Assembly: GCF_025753855.1 (NCBI RefSeq)
Contig: NZ_JAOWPT010000003.1
Coordinates: 1 to 64,000 of the forward strand
DNA length: 64,000 nucleotides
Direction of reading: 5' to 3'
Source: Mesorhizobium sp. ZC-5
Lineage (GTDB): Bacteria > Pseudomonadota > Alphaproteobacteria > Rhizobiales > Rhizobiaceae
Part shown: positions 38,341 to 47,497 of the stretch, in pieces
How positions within the stretch are numbered: position 1 is the stretch's first letter
Layout: each line of letters starts with the position of its first letter
The notes under the pieces: generated by a model
What the model saw: only the letters and a program-made list of their open reading frames with translations
The model's database searches: none
What the model was told of the DNA's origin: nothing
Program-made: the position numbers and the translations under genes

Positions 38341-38447
38341 TTCACTAGATAGAACGCGGGAGCTTTGTTCCCGGCTTGCCGCAAGGTGGTCCGGGTCTAT
38401 GTTTTCCGGTATGGACTGCCGGAATTTGCCAAAAGAGGAGTACGACC

Positions 38448-39047
38448 ATGGCTTTTGAACTGCCGGAACTGCCTTACGATTATGAGGCGCTGCAGCCCTA
38501 TATGTCGAAAGAGACGCTGGAGTATCACCACGACAAGCACCACAAGGCCTATGTCGACAACGGCAACAAGCTCGCGGCGGAAGCCGGCATGGACAAGTTG
38601 TCCGTGGAGGAAGTGGTCAAGCAGTCTTTCGGCAAGAACGCCGGCCTCTTCAACAATGCCGCCCAGCACTACAACCACATCCATTTCTGGAAGTGGATGA
38701 AGAAAGGCGGCGGCGGCAACAAGCTGCCTGGCGCGCTGCAAAAGGCTGTCGACAGCGATCTCGGCGGCTACGACAAGTTCAAGTCTGATTTCATCGCCGC
38801 CGGCACCACGCAGTTCGGCTCCGGCTGGGCCTGGGTCTCGGTGAAGGACGGCAAGCTGGCCATCTCCAAGACCCCGAACGGCGAGAACCCGCTGGTTCAC
38901 GGCGCCTCGCCGATCCTTGGCGTCGACGTGTGGGAACATTCCTATTACATCGACTACCGCAATGCCCGCCCGAAGTATCTGGAGGCGTTCGTCGACAGCC
39001 TGATCAACTGGGATCATGTGCTGGAACTCTATGAAAAGGCGAAATAA
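38448..39047 (+). CDS. sodB: Superoxide dismutase (Fe/Mn family)
   Basis: A 199-residue cytosolic superoxide dismutase. Metal ligands are H27 (EYHHDKHH), H77 (YNHIHFW), D160 and H164 (GVDVWEHSYYIDY). The family type is iron- or cambialistic-like: the Gln near GTTQFGSGWAW fits the Mn/Fe ambiguity, so the metal is not decided. GAGGAG precedes the ATG by 8 bases, and a strong intrinsic terminator follows 11 bases after the stop. Confidence 0.95.
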   Translation: MAFELPELPYDYEALQPYMSKETLEYHHDKHHKAYVDNGNKLAAEAGMDKLSVEEVVKQSFGKNAGLFNNAAQHYNHIHFWKWMKKGGGGNKLPGALQKAVDSDLGGYDKFKSDFIAAGTTQFGSGWAWVSVKDGKLAISKTPNGENPLVHGASPILGVDVWEHSYYIDYRNARPKYLEAFVDSLINWDHVLELYEKAK

Positions 39048-39057
39048 TCGCCGACTG

Positions 39058-39085
39058 AAAACCCCGGCTTCGGCCGGGGTTTTTG
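39058..39085 (+). terminator. Rho-independent terminator of sodB
   Basis: Stem ACCCCGGC (39061-39068), tetraloop TTCG, and GCCGGGGT (39073-39080), extended by AAA/TTT pairs and followed by a TTTTGTTT tract. It is a textbook intrinsic terminator placed immediately after sodB. Confidence 0.92.
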
Positions 39086-39206
39086 TTTGTGGTCGGCGCC
39101 AAACTCACAAAACCGTGAATGCGTGTGATCGGAATTTATGGTCCAAATCGGTCGTTAGATTCACGAGACCATTCGTCTCCACGCTCTCATCAATCGGAGG
39201 AATTTC

Positions 39207-39644
39207 ATGAGAAAGCTCATACTCGCCATCTCTGCCCTCGCGCTCGCCGGAACGGCAGCCTTTGCCGATCCCATCGCCGACCGGAAAGCACTGATGAAAG
39301 CGAACGGCAAGGCCGCCGGTCAACTCGGTGCGATCGCCAAGGGCGAGCAGCCTTTCGACGCCGCCGCGGTGCTGGCTGCGCTGACGACGCTCAGCGAGGA
39401 TGCCGCCAAGATGGACGTGGCGGCACTCTTCCCGGCCGGCACCGACCAGGGCGACACCACTGCGTCGCCGAAGATCTGGGAAGACATGGCCGGGTTCCAG
39501 GCCAAGGTCGACAAGTTCAAGGCCGATACGGCCGCTGCCGTCGCCGCCCCGCCGCAGGACGTCGAAGCCGTGAAGGCCACGCTTGGCGCACTTGGCCAAA
39601 ACTGCGGCGGCTGCCACGAGACCTTCCGCATCAAGAAGAGCTAG
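39207..39644 (+). CDS. Cytochrome c' / c556 family protein
   Basis: A 145-residue periplasmic cytochrome. A signal peptide (residues 1-20) is followed by a four-helix-bundle sequence with the heme motif CGGCH at the C-terminus (133-137) and a methionine at RKALMKANG (M30) as possible sixth ligand, as in class II cytochromes c556. GGAGG lies just upstream. The next gene starts 10 bases after the stop and encodes another c-type cytochrome, so the two probably transfer electrons in the same chain. Confidence 0.92.
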   Translation: MRKLILAISALALAGTAAFADPIADRKALMKANGKAAGQLGAIAKGEQPFDAAAVLAALTTLSEDAAKMDVAALFPAGTDQGDTTASPKIWEDMAGFQAKVDKFKADTAAAVAAPPQDVEAVKATLGALGQNCGGCHETFRIKKS

Positions 39645-39654
39645 TTCCGGCTCG

Positions 39655-40611
39655 ATGGGCCTGATCGGCAAACTGGCTGTCGCCGCCGTCCTGCTCGGCG
39701 GCGCCGGCGCTGCCGTTGCCTGGTTTCTTTCCGCTCCGGTTCTGCTCGATGCCGAGGCGGTCGCAGCGCTTGGCGAAGGCGATGCGACGAAGGGTGAGCG
39801 GATCTTCTGGGCCGGCGGGTGCACGTCCTGCCATGCCCGGCCGAAGTCGGAAGGCCCGGCACGGCTGGAACTGGCCGGCGGGCTCGAATTGAAAACCCCG
39901 TTCGGGACGTTCGTCGCGCCGAATATTTCGCCGCATCCGCAGGACGGCATCGGCGGCTGGTCGCTAGAGGATTTCGCCAATGCGATGCTGCGCGGTGTTT
40001 CGCCGGCCGGCGAGCACTATTACCCGGCGTTTCCCTATTCTTCCTACACCCGCATGCAACCGGCCGATATCGCCGACCTTTATGCCTTCATGAAAACTCT
40101 GCCCGCCGTCGAGGGAAAGGCCGCCGGTCACCAGCTCGGCTTTCCGTTCAACATCCGCCGCGGGCTCGGCCTGTGGAAGCGGCTCTATCTGAGCGATGAA
40201 CCGGTCGTAGTACTTGCGGACGGCGCGCCGGAAAACGCTCGGGCCGGTCAATATCTGGTGGAGGGGCCAGGCCATTGCGGCGAATGCCACACGCCGCGGC
40301 AGTTCACCGGCGGACTGAAAAAGGATCAATGGCTTGCCGGCGCGGTCGCCGCCGAAGGCGATGGCATCGTGCCGAACATAACGAGCGGCGAGGGCGGCAT
40401 CGGCGACTGGTCCGGAGGCGACATCGCGAGTTTCCTCGAAACCGGCTTCACGCCGGATTTCGATTCGGTCGGCGGGTCGATGGTGGCGGTGCAGAAGAAC
40501 ATGGCGATGCTTCCTGCCGCCGACCGCGAAGCGATCGCCGCCTATCTCAAGGCCGTACCGCCACATCCCAACGGGTACCCGGCCAGGCAGCCGGCCCAGC
40601 CGGGTGGATAG
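39655..40611 (+). CDS. Membrane-anchored diheme cytochrome c
   Basis: A 318-residue protein with one N-terminal hydrophobic anchor (residues about 5-25), then two class I heme domains: CTSCH (56-60) and CGECH (208-212), each preceded by GERIFWAGG- or GQYLVEGPG-type helices. Methionine ligands may lie in the RGVSPAGEHYYPAFPY and SMVAVQKNM regions. It resembles the cytochrome c subunit of membrane alcohol or aldehyde dehydrogenases, but lacks a third heme and has no dehydrogenase neighbour. It is in one operon with the cytochrome c556 gene. Confidence 0.9.
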   Translation: MGLIGKLAVAAVLLGGAGAAVAWFLSAPVLLDAEAVAALGEGDATKGERIFWAGGCTSCHARPKSEGPARLELAGGLELKTPFGTFVAPNISPHPQDGIGGWSLEDFANAMLRGVSPAGEHYYPAFPYSSYTRMQPADIADLYAFMKTLPAVEGKAAGHQLGFPFNIRRGLGLWKRLYLSDEPVVVLADGAPENARAGQYLVEGPGHCGECHTPRQFTGGLKKDQWLAGAVAAEGDGIVPNITSGEGGIGDWSGGDIASFLETGFTPDFDSVGGSMVAVQKNMAMLPAADREAIAAYLKAVPPHPNGYPARQPAQPGG

Positions 40612-40613
40612 GT

Positions 40614-40633
40614 GAAGGGCGGATCGGCCCTTC
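40614..40633. terminator. Possible bidirectional terminator hairpin
   Basis: GAAGGGC (40614-40620) and GCCCTTC (40627-40633) with a six-base loop, sitting in the 35-base space between convergent cytochrome and MFS genes. No T-tract, so efficiency is doubtful. Confidence 0.45.
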
Positions 40634-40646
40634 GCAACTCAGGCTG

Positions 40647-41852
40647 TTACGCCAATTTGAGCTCGGCAGCGCGCGGCAATGGCGGGAAGGCAATCGCCAC
40701 GGCCACCGCGCCAAGGCCGACAATGGCCGAACCGACGAACAGCCATGAGTAGCTGGCGAACGTGTCGAATACGAAGCCGCCGGCCAGCGGGCCGAACGCC
40801 ATGCCGATGCTCGACAGCATGGTTGCCGCGCCGAACACCGTGCCAATGATGCGCGGTCCGAAATATTCGCGGGCCAGCACCGCGTAGAGCGGCATCACGC
40901 CGCCATAGGCAGCGCCGAAGATGATAGCGAGCCCGTAGAATTCGCCGAGCCGGCTGACCATGAGGTATGCCGGGATGACAAGCGCCTGGATCAGCAGGCC
41001 GGCGATGAGGACGGGTTTGACGCCGAGCCGGTCGGCGCTCAGGCCGAACAGGAGGCGGCCGCCGAGGCCCGCCAGGCCCTCGACGCTGTAGATGCTGACC
41101 GCAGCCATCGGCGCGATGCCGCAAACCATCGCGTAGCTGACCATGTGGAAGATCGGTCCCGAATGGGCCACGCAGCAGGCAAAGAACGTGATGCCGAGGA
41201 CCAGGAATTGGGGCGAGCGCAGTGCCTGCCCGACCGACATGCCGGCACCTTCGGCGGCAAGATCGGCACCGGCTTCATCCGCGGCGGGAGCCGGCGGCTG
41301 GCGCACCAGCAGCGCTGCGGGCACGAGAAGAACCCAGGCCATGACGCCGATAAGGAACATCGCCATCCGCCAGTCGTAGGCGGAAATGAGCCAGCCGGCG
41401 AATGGCGAGATGGTCATCGGCGCCACGCCCATGCCGGCGGAAACGAGCGAGACGGCAAGGCTGCGGTTGGTGTCGAACCAGGCAGTGGTCGTCGCGATCA
41501 TCGGCGCGAAGAAGGCGCTTGCCGCGAGGCCGACGAGGACGCCGTAGGTAAGCTGGAATGCGAGCAGCGACTGCGTGCGGCTCGCCAGAACCAGTGCGAG
41601 CCCGAGCAATACCGCGCCTATCAGCACGACGATGCGGGCGCCGAAACGATCGGTCGCAGCACCCCACATGAACCCGCCGACGCCCATGATCAGGAAATTG
41701 AGCGTCATCGCGCTCGATATGCCGGCGCGGGACCAGTGGGTGTCCGTGGTCATCGGCTCGAGGAAAATCGCCAGCGAGAACATGGCGCCGATGGCGACGC
41801 AGGTCATCAGGGCGCCGGCGCCGACGATGACCCAGCGATAGGAAAGGTTCAT
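40647..41852 (-). CDS. MFS transporter
   Basis: A 401-residue protein with about 12 hydrophobic segments. The loop 2-3 motif GAATDRFGAR and its second-half counterpart GLSADRLGVK are characteristic of the major facilitator superfamily, and the overall pattern (MNLSYRWVIVGAGALMTCVA start, RPP-rich central loop) resembles monocarboxylate/oxalate-type (OFA) antiporters. The substrate is unknown. Start ATG 41852 with GAAGGA upstream. Confidence 0.9.
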   Translation of the reverse strand: MNLSYRWVIVGAGALMTCVAIGAMFSLAIFLEPMTTDTHWSRAGISSAMTLNFLIMGVGGFMWGAATDRFGARIVVLIGAVLLGLALVLASRTQSLLAFQLTYGVLVGLAASAFFAPMIATTTAWFDTNRSLAVSLVSAGMGVAPMTISPFAGWLISAYDWRMAMFLIGVMAWVLLVPAALLVRQPPAPAADEAGADLAAEGAGMSVGQALRSPQFLVLGITFFACCVAHSGPIFHMVSYAMVCGIAPMAAVSIYSVEGLAGLGGRLLFGLSADRLGVKPVLIAGLLIQALVIPAYLMVSRLGEFYGLAIIFGAAYGGVMPLYAVLAREYFGPRIIGTVFGAATMLSSIGMAFGPLAGGFVFDTFASYSWLFVGSAIVGLGAVAVAIAFPPLPRAAELKLA

Positions 41853-42012
41853 GGCTGCACGTCCTTCATGGCTCGATCCGCGCGCTGGGAGTTCAACTCC
41901 GGGCGCCTTCAACCCAAGGACGTTCGAGGCCGCGCGATTCCGACAAGGCGCGGCGATTTTTTCGGAAATTCAGCGAATACGCAATCGGTGCGCTGAAACG
42001 GGTTCCGCCGGG

Positions 42013-42396
42013 CTATCGATCTCCCAGGAACTCGAAGCCGTCGGCGAAGAAGACATTGTAGTCGCAGGTAAGCTCTTCGCCGGCTGCGATGTCCTTGAGT
42101 GCGTGGGCGAGGTCGCCATGCGAGAAGTCGCAGTTCGGGCTGTAGGAATGGTTCATGTAGCGGGCGTCGTCGGCTTCGAAGACGATGTATCTGGGGTCGC
42201 TGCGGCGCGGGTAGCAGTAGCGGTCGAGATAGTCCTTCACCGGACCGCTCTGGGCCTCCCAGGTCTCGACGTCGATCAGCCGGTCGAAACGCTCGTCGAG
42301 CCGCCAGATCAGGGCGCCCTTGGCTACGGGGTTTTTCGCGTAGACGCCAATCCCCTGGATGGTGGACTTGTCGAGATAGGTGTCGATAAGGAGCAT
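42013..42396 (-). CDS. SET domain protein (lysine methyltransferase-like)
   Basis: A compact 127-residue SET-domain protein. Both signature parts are present: the cofactor-binding MNHSYSPNC (N82 H83 S84) and GEELTCDYN with the catalytic-type tyrosine Y113. The pre- and post-SET cysteine regions of eukaryotic enzymes are missing, as in other short bacterial SET proteins. Substrate unknown. It stands alone, between an MFS gene and an SMR gene on the same strand. Confidence 0.9.
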   Translation of the reverse strand: MLLIDTYLDKSTIQGIGVYAKNPVAKGALIWRLDERFDRLIDVETWEAQSGPVKDYLDRYCYPRRSDPRYIVFEADDARYMNHSYSPNCDFSHGDLAHALKDIAAGEELTCDYNVFFADGFEFLGDR

Positions 42397-42511
42397 CGAT
42401 CATGATCCGAAGGCAGGGATAGGACGATGCGGGATTGCGCCGCCCGGATGGGGCCGGTAGCGCGTTGCAGCGGTAAATGCGAGCGGATTCTTCTCGTCGG
42501 TGGGTGGCCAT

Positions 42512-42841
42512 TCACGCCGGCGCGAATTTCAGCATAACGATGCCGGCGAAGACGAAAGCAACGCCACCGATGCGGAACGGGCCGAGCGTGTCCCCGAACA
42601 GAATCACGCCCAGCAACACTGTTCCGACGGCGCCGATGCCGGTCCATACGGCATAGGCGACGCCGACGGGCAGCACCTGCAGCGCCCGGCCGAGCAGGTA
42701 GACGAAAAGACCGAGGAGCGCGATTGACACCGCAGTCCAGCCCGGGCGGGAATAGCCGTCGGAATATTTCATCGAAACGGCCCAGGCCACATCAAGGAGT
42801 CCCGCAGTCACCAGGGCTATCCATGCAACACTCTGACTCAT
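42512..42841 (-). CDS. Small multidrug resistance (SMR) transporter, SugE/Gdx-like
   Basis: A 109-residue protein with four membrane helices. The third helix region PVGVAYAVWTGIGAVG matches the SugE/Gdx guanidinium-exporter branch. Unusually, the first-helix motif reads AGLLDVAWA, so the essential membrane-embedded glutamate (E13/E14) is replaced by aspartate (D17). It follows the GST gene at 42849 by 7 bases and probably shares its transcript. Confidence 0.92.
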   Translation of the reverse strand: MSQSVAWIALVTAGLLDVAWAVSMKYSDGYSRPGWTAVSIALLGLFVYLLGRALQVLPVGVAYAVWTGIGAVGTVLLGVILFGDTLGPFRIGGVAFVFAGIVMLKFAPA

Positions 42842-42848
42842 GACTGCC

Positions 42849-43526
42849 TCATGCTGCCAGCTTGAGGAGATGTGCGTCGTGCGCCACAAGGAAGGCGCGC
42901 AGACGCCGCGGATAATCCTCTCCCACAGCGGCACGAACGCTCGGGCGCGCCGCAAGATCGGCCCGCCACGCCTTGACTTTCGGGGCTTGGGCGAAGATTC
43001 CGGTTTCTGCGATCGTGTCGAAGACGTCGAAATAGCGAAAGATCGGTGCGAAGACGGCATCGACGAGGCTGAAGGAGGCGCCGGCAAAATATGGACCGGC
43101 TCCGAGTACGGCTTCGACCGCGGCGAACTTCGCCGCCAGTGCCTGCCGCCTGGTTTCGTAGGTTGCAAAGTCCCGCGCGGTTTCGAACCCCCAGAGTTCG
43201 GCGAGAATGGCTGAGCCGAATTCCATCCATGCGCGATGCCGCGCCCGTTCAAGCGGATCTTCGGGGTGGAGCCGCGGCCCTGGCTGCGTCTCCTCGATAT
43301 ATTCGCAAATGACGCTGCTTTCGAAGAGCACGGTTTCGCCAGCCTCCGCCGAAGGCACGCGAAGGAGAGGGACCTTGCCGAGCGGCGAGATTTTCAGGAA
43401 CCAGCCGGGCTTTTCGGCCAGATCGATCGTCACCCGATCGAAGGCGACGTTCTTCTCGTGAAGCGCGATAGCGGCGCGTTGCACGTAAGGGCAAAGATGG
43501 TGGCTGACGAGGGTGAGCGTGGTCAT
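42849..43526 (-). CDS. Glutathione S-transferase family protein
   Basis: A 225-residue GST with a thioredoxin-fold N-terminal domain: catalytic-type cysteine in HLCPYVQR (C12), cis-proline in GKVPLLRVP, and ESSVICEYIEE for the gamma-glutamyl contact; then an all-helical domain. The CPYVQR motif is of the omega/Cys-GST type, so thiol transfer or dehydroascorbate reduction is more likely than conjugation. It is flanked by a beta-class GST gene upstream and the SMR gene downstream, all on one strand. Confidence 0.92.
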   Translation of the reverse strand: MTTLTLVSHHLCPYVQRAAIALHEKNVAFDRVTIDLAEKPGWFLKISPLGKVPLLRVPSAEAGETVLFESSVICEYIEETQPGPRLHPEDPLERARHRAWMEFGSAILAELWGFETARDFATYETRRQALAAKFAAVEAVLGAGPYFAGASFSLVDAVFAPIFRYFDVFDTIAETGIFAQAPKVKAWRADLAARPSVRAAVGEDYPRRLRAFLVAHDAHLLKLAA

Positions 43527-43536
43527 CGGTCTGCCC

Positions 43537-44163
43537 TCAAGCCGCGGCCTTGCGGCGCTCGGCCGCGCGCGCTTCGACGACGCTTGGCCGGCCGGCGATC
43601 CGGGCGAGGTAGTCCCGCACCGCGGGAAACGGGGTCAGGTCAATCCTGGTCAAGGATGACCACTCGACAATCGTGAAGAGATAGGCATCGGCGGCGGTGA
43701 ACCGGCTGCCCATGAGATAAGGACCATTGCCGGCAAGGTGGGTTTCGACGAAAGCCAGGCGCTGCCGGATCCTGTCGCGGGCGCCCGCCTCGGCATCCGC
43801 GCCGTATTCGGGATGGAACAGCCACGGGCTGTACATTTTGTGCAACTCGCTCGAGATGAAGGTGAGCCAGGACTGGAACTGATAACGCTCGCGGGTTCCG
43901 GCAGCCGGAGCCAGTCCGGATTCGGGCATGAGGTCGGCGAGATACTGGACGATTGCAACGCCCTCGGTCAGCAGCGAGCCGTCGTCCAGTTCGAGCACAG
44001 GCACATAGCCGTTGGGGTTGATCGTGCCGAAGTCGGGAATGTTCGCCGTGCTGTGCGGCAACCTGCCGATGTCGACGCGTTCGAGGACTAGCGGAATGCC
44101 GGCCTCACGGGCGACGATGTGGGGAGAAAGCGAACAAGTTCCCGGCGCGTAGTAGAGTTTCAC
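43537..44163 (-). CDS. Beta-class glutathione S-transferase
   Basis: A 208-residue GST with the beta-class N-terminus MKLYYAPGTCSLSPHI (Cys10), GYVPVLELDDG and LTEGVAIVQYLAD. The start is GTG 44163, with AAGGAGC 7 bases upstream. It is divergently oriented from a LysR regulator across a 126-base intergenic region with a perfect TTGGC-N5-GCCAA palindrome, which suggests direct control of the GST-GST-SMR group by that regulator. Confidence 0.93.
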   Translation of the reverse strand: MKLYYAPGTCSLSPHIVAREAGIPLVLERVDIGRLPHSTANIPDFGTINPNGYVPVLELDDGSLLTEGVAIVQYLADLMPESGLAPAAGTRERYQFQSWLTFISSELHKMYSPWLFHPEYGADAEAGARDRIRQRLAFVETHLAGNGPYLMGSRFTAADAYLFTIVEWSSLTRIDLTPFPAVRDYLARIAGRPSVVEARAAERRKAAA

Positions 44164-44229
44164 GGAAGAGCTCCTTGTCGTGACATTGCGAATGCCGGGA
44201 ATATGGGGCCTGCCATCACGCAAGGGAAT

Positions 44230-44244
44230 TTGGCAATTCGCCAA
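44230..44244. promoter_or_regulatory. Candidate LysR operator TTGGC-AATTC-GCCAA
   Basis: A perfect 15-base dyad between the divergent GST (start 44163) and LysR (start 44290) genes. It contains a T-N11-A core as expected for LysR-type regulators and lies within promoter distance of both genes. Confidence 0.65.
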
Positions 44245-44289
44245 TGCTGTTTGCGTGATTGCAAGCATGGCCTGTGCTACGATCGGCTC

Positions 44290-45207
44290 ATGAGCGACTG
44301 GAACGATCCCCGATTTGTGCTGGCGGTGGCGCGCGGCGGCACGCTGACCGCGGCGGCAAAGCTGCTCGGCATCGACCATTCGACCGCGTTTCGACGGTTG
44401 AACGGGCTGGAGGAACGGCTGGGCGTGCGTTTGTTCGAACGCTTGCCCGGCGGGGTCTACCAGCCGACGGCGAGCGGCGAACGGATGGCAGATGCGGCGG
44501 AGCGCATCGAAGACGAGGTCATGGCGCTCGACCGCGACCTGACGGGGCGCGATCGCCGCCTGTCGGGCCGGCTGCGGGTCACGTCCTCTGAGACGCTGGC
44601 CTACCGCCTGCTGACCGGCCACATAGCCGCCTTCCGCCGCGAACATCCCGGCATCGTGATCGAGCTTGCAATCGACAACCGCGTGCTCGACCTTTCACGC
44701 CGCGAGGCCGACATCGCGCTGCGGCCGCTGCGCCCTAAGGAGGGCGATCTCTGGGGCCGCAAGCTGGCCAACGTCGCTTGGGCCATCTATGCCGCGCGGT
44801 CTTACGGGGATGCGGCTAAAGGCAGGATCGCTGCCTTCAAGGACCTTGCCGAGCATCCGATCATCGGCTGGGACGAAGCGGCGTCATCAATCGCACCCGC
44901 CGACTGGCTTGCCAGAACGGTGCCGGCGCAGGCAATCATCTACCGGACGAACAGTCTGGTGAACCAACTGGTCGCGGTGAAAGCCGCCGTTGGGCTCGCC
45001 TTGCTGCCCTGCTATCTCGGTGATCCCGAACCCGACCTGGTTCGCGCGATACCGCAACTCCTGCCACCACTGACCGGCGAGATATGGATCGTCACGCATG
45101 CCGACCTGAAGGGAACCGCCCGGGTGCGGGCCTTCTTCGAAGTCGTCGGCAACGGGCTTGCCAAGCAGCGCCCGCTGTTCGAAGGAGCGGGCGGTTTCCA
45201 TTCTTAG
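44290..45207 (+). CDS. LysR-family transcriptional regulator
   Basis: A 305-residue regulator. The N-terminal winged helix (residues about 3-60; DPRFVLAVARGGTLTAAAKLLG, HSTAFRRLNGLEERLGVRLF) is followed by a linker helix and a periplasmic-binding-like effector domain. ATG 44290 was chosen because it gives the normal LysR N-terminus; the open frame upstream runs through the operator region. It is divergent from, and probably controls, the GST-GST-SMR genes. Confidence 0.93.
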   Translation: MSDWNDPRFVLAVARGGTLTAAAKLLGIDHSTAFRRLNGLEERLGVRLFERLPGGVYQPTASGERMADAAERIEDEVMALDRDLTGRDRRLSGRLRVTSSETLAYRLLTGHIAAFRREHPGIVIELAIDNRVLDLSRREADIALRPLRPKEGDLWGRKLANVAWAIYAARSYGDAAKGRIAAFKDLAEHPIIGWDEAASSIAPADWLARTVPAQAIIYRTNSLVNQLVAVKAAVGLALLPCYLGDPEPDLVRAIPQLLPPLTGEIWIVTHADLKGTARVRAFFEVVGNGLAKQRPLFEGAGGFHS

Positions 45208-45266
45208 CAGGCCCCTCGTGCCGGCGCGACGAGATGGACGCTTCCCGAAAGGCTGAGCGTACGGGC

Positions 45267-47378
45267 TCAGCCTGTCTGGCTGGCCTTGTCGGTCGCCTTC
45301 AGCGCGAAGGCATAGGTGTAGGCGATCTCTTCGAGCCGCGAAAACCGGCCCGACGCACCGGCATGCCCGGCATCCATGTTGATCTTGAACAGGGCCGGAT
45401 TGCCCGACGTGCCGCGCGCCCTGAGACGCGCCACCCATTTCGCCGGTTCCCAATAGGTGACGCGGGGATCGGTGAGACCGGCGACTGCAAGGATAGGCGG
45501 ATAATCGAGTGCCGTGACGTTGTCATAGGGCGAATAGGCGGCGATCGTCCGATAGTCGTCTTCCGACTGGATCGGGTTTCCCCATTCCGGCCATTCCGGC
45601 GGGGTCAGCGGCAATGTCTCGTCCAGCATGGTGGTCAGCACGTCGACAAACGGAACCTCGGCGATGATGGCGCCGAAGGCGTCGGGCGCCATGTTGGCGA
45701 TGGCGCCCATCAGCATGCCGCCGGCGGACCCGCCCTGCGCGACGATGCGGTCGTGCGACGTGTAGTTTTCGGCGACCAAGTGACGCGCTACCGCGATGAA
45801 GTCGCGGAACGTGTTCATCTTCTTCGCCCGCTTGCCGTCCTCGTACCAGGAGAAGCCCTTGTCCTTGCCGCCGCGCACATGGGCGATGGCATAGACGAAG
45901 CCGCGGTCGGCCAGCGACAGGCAATTGGTGTTGAAGGCTGCGGGAACGGTGATGCCATAGGAGCCGTAGCCGTAGAGCAGGCAGGGTGCGGTGCCGTCGA
46001 GCGGCGTCTCACGGTGATAGATCAGCGAGACCGGCACCAGTTCCCCGTCGTGCGATTTCGCCATCAGGCGGCGTGTCACATAGTTCTCCGGGTCGTGGCC
46101 GGATGGCACTTCCTGGGTTTTCAGGAGCACACGCTCACGCGAGCGCATATCGTAGTCGAAGACCTGCGCTGGCGTCGTCATCGACGAGTAGGTGAAGCGC
46201 ATCGTCTCGGTGTCGTATTCGTAGGAACCGGAGAGGCCGAGCGAGAAGGCTTCCTCGTCGAAGGCGATCAGGTGTTCTTCGCCGGTCGCGCGCTCGTGGA
46301 TCACGATGCGCGGCAGGCCGTCCTTGCGCTCCAGCCGAACCAGGAAATTCTGGAACGACAGCATCGACAGGATCAGCCGGCCCGGCTCATGCGGGACGAG
46401 ATCCCGCCAGTTGGCGCGCGATGGATCGGCGACGGGAGCGGTGACGATCTTGAAGTCCTTGGCGCCGTCGGCGTTGGTGAGGATGAAGAAGATGTCGCCG
46501 CCTTCCTCGAGATCGTACTGCAGGCCGGTTTCACGGGGCGCCACGATGCGCGGCACGGCCAGAGGATCGCCGGCTGGCAGCAGCCGATACTCCGAGGTTT
46601 CGTGGTCGTTGATGGCGATGAAAATCCATTCGTTACGGCGGCTGCCGCCGACACTCATGAAAAATCCAGGATCGGTCTCCTCGTAGATCAACCGATCGCT
46701 GGCGGTTTGCGTGCCGATGTCGTGGAAGAAGATTTTCGAGGGGCGGTGATTGGCATCGACGCGCGTATAGAAAAAGCCGTCGTTCGAGGTGTTCCAGACC
46801 CCGGAGCCGCCGGTGTCGGACACCTGGTCGTCGAGGTCGCCACCGTTGGAAAGATCGCGCACCCGCAGCGAAAAGAACTCCGAGCCCTTGTCGTCGAAGG
46901 CCCAGAGCAGGCGGCGGTGGTCGGACGAATGGTCGATGCCGCCGATGCGGAAATAGGCCTTGCCTTCGGCTTCATGATCGCCATCGAGGATGATTTCTTC
47001 AGCGCCGCCGGCGCTGGGGATGCGGAAATAGCGCGGCTGTTCGCCGCCGAGTTTGAACGACGAACCATAGGCGAAGGGACCGTCTTTCATCGGCACCGAC
47101 GAATCGTCTTCCTTGATGCGCCCTTTCATCTCGGAAAAAAGCTGTTTGCGCAGTGTCCCGGTGTCTTCCATCAAGGCAGCCTGATAGGCATTCTCCGCTT
47201 CCAGGTGGCTGCGGATTGCCGGGTCGAGGGTGGAAGGGTCCTTGAAAACCTCCTGCCAGTTCTCCGCTCTGAGCCATGCATATTCGTCGACGCGCGTAAT
47301 ATTGTGCCAGGTGTCGGGACGCGGCCGTTGTTCGGTCTGCGGCGGTGTGGCTTCGGGAAATCTGGTATTTCGGGTCAT
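45267..47378 (-). CDS. ptrB: Oligopeptidase B (S9 prolyl-oligopeptidase family)
   Basis: A 703-residue serine peptidase cleaving peptides after Lys/Arg pairs or basic residues. The N-terminal seven-bladed propeller (about 75-420) precedes an alpha/beta-hydrolase domain: YGSYGITVPA, the nucleophile GGSAGGML, EVPFVDVLTTMLD, and the catalytic histidine in MDAGHAGASGR. These are oligopeptidase B hallmarks. ATG 47378 was chosen; a TTG at 47408 would add ten residues. It is monocistronic and cytosolic. Confidence 0.93.
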   Translation of the reverse strand: MTRNTRFPEATPPQTEQRPRPDTWHNITRVDEYAWLRAENWQEVFKDPSTLDPAIRSHLEAENAYQAALMEDTGTLRKQLFSEMKGRIKEDDSSVPMKDGPFAYGSSFKLGGEQPRYFRIPSAGGAEEIILDGDHEAEGKAYFRIGGIDHSSDHRRLLWAFDDKGSEFFSLRVRDLSNGGDLDDQVSDTGGSGVWNTSNDGFFYTRVDANHRPSKIFFHDIGTQTASDRLIYEETDPGFFMSVGGSRRNEWIFIAINDHETSEYRLLPAGDPLAVPRIVAPRETGLQYDLEEGGDIFFILTNADGAKDFKIVTAPVADPSRANWRDLVPHEPGRLILSMLSFQNFLVRLERKDGLPRIVIHERATGEEHLIAFDEEAFSLGLSGSYEYDTETMRFTYSSMTTPAQVFDYDMRSRERVLLKTQEVPSGHDPENYVTRRLMAKSHDGELVPVSLIYHRETPLDGTAPCLLYGYGSYGITVPAAFNTNCLSLADRGFVYAIAHVRGGKDKGFSWYEDGKRAKKMNTFRDFIAVARHLVAENYTSHDRIVAQGGSAGGMLMGAIANMAPDAFGAIIAEVPFVDVLTTMLDETLPLTPPEWPEWGNPIQSEDDYRTIAAYSPYDNVTALDYPPILAVAGLTDPRVTYWEPAKWVARLRARGTSGNPALFKINMDAGHAGASGRFSRLEEIAYTYAFALKATDKASQTG

Positions 47379-47497
47379 TGGGTTCTCTGGATTTATCTTG
47401 AACGGCAAGTGAACACGCCGATCAGCGTTGGTTCAAGGGCCGCGAGGCATTCATTCAACGCGTCAACTTAGCCGGCGGGTCCGGGGGAGAAACAGCA

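Noticed and set aside
45084-47471. Plus-strand frame of 795 codons opposite oligopeptidase B
   Set aside because: Antisense shadow of a complete S9 peptidase; no ribosome site or recognisable domain.
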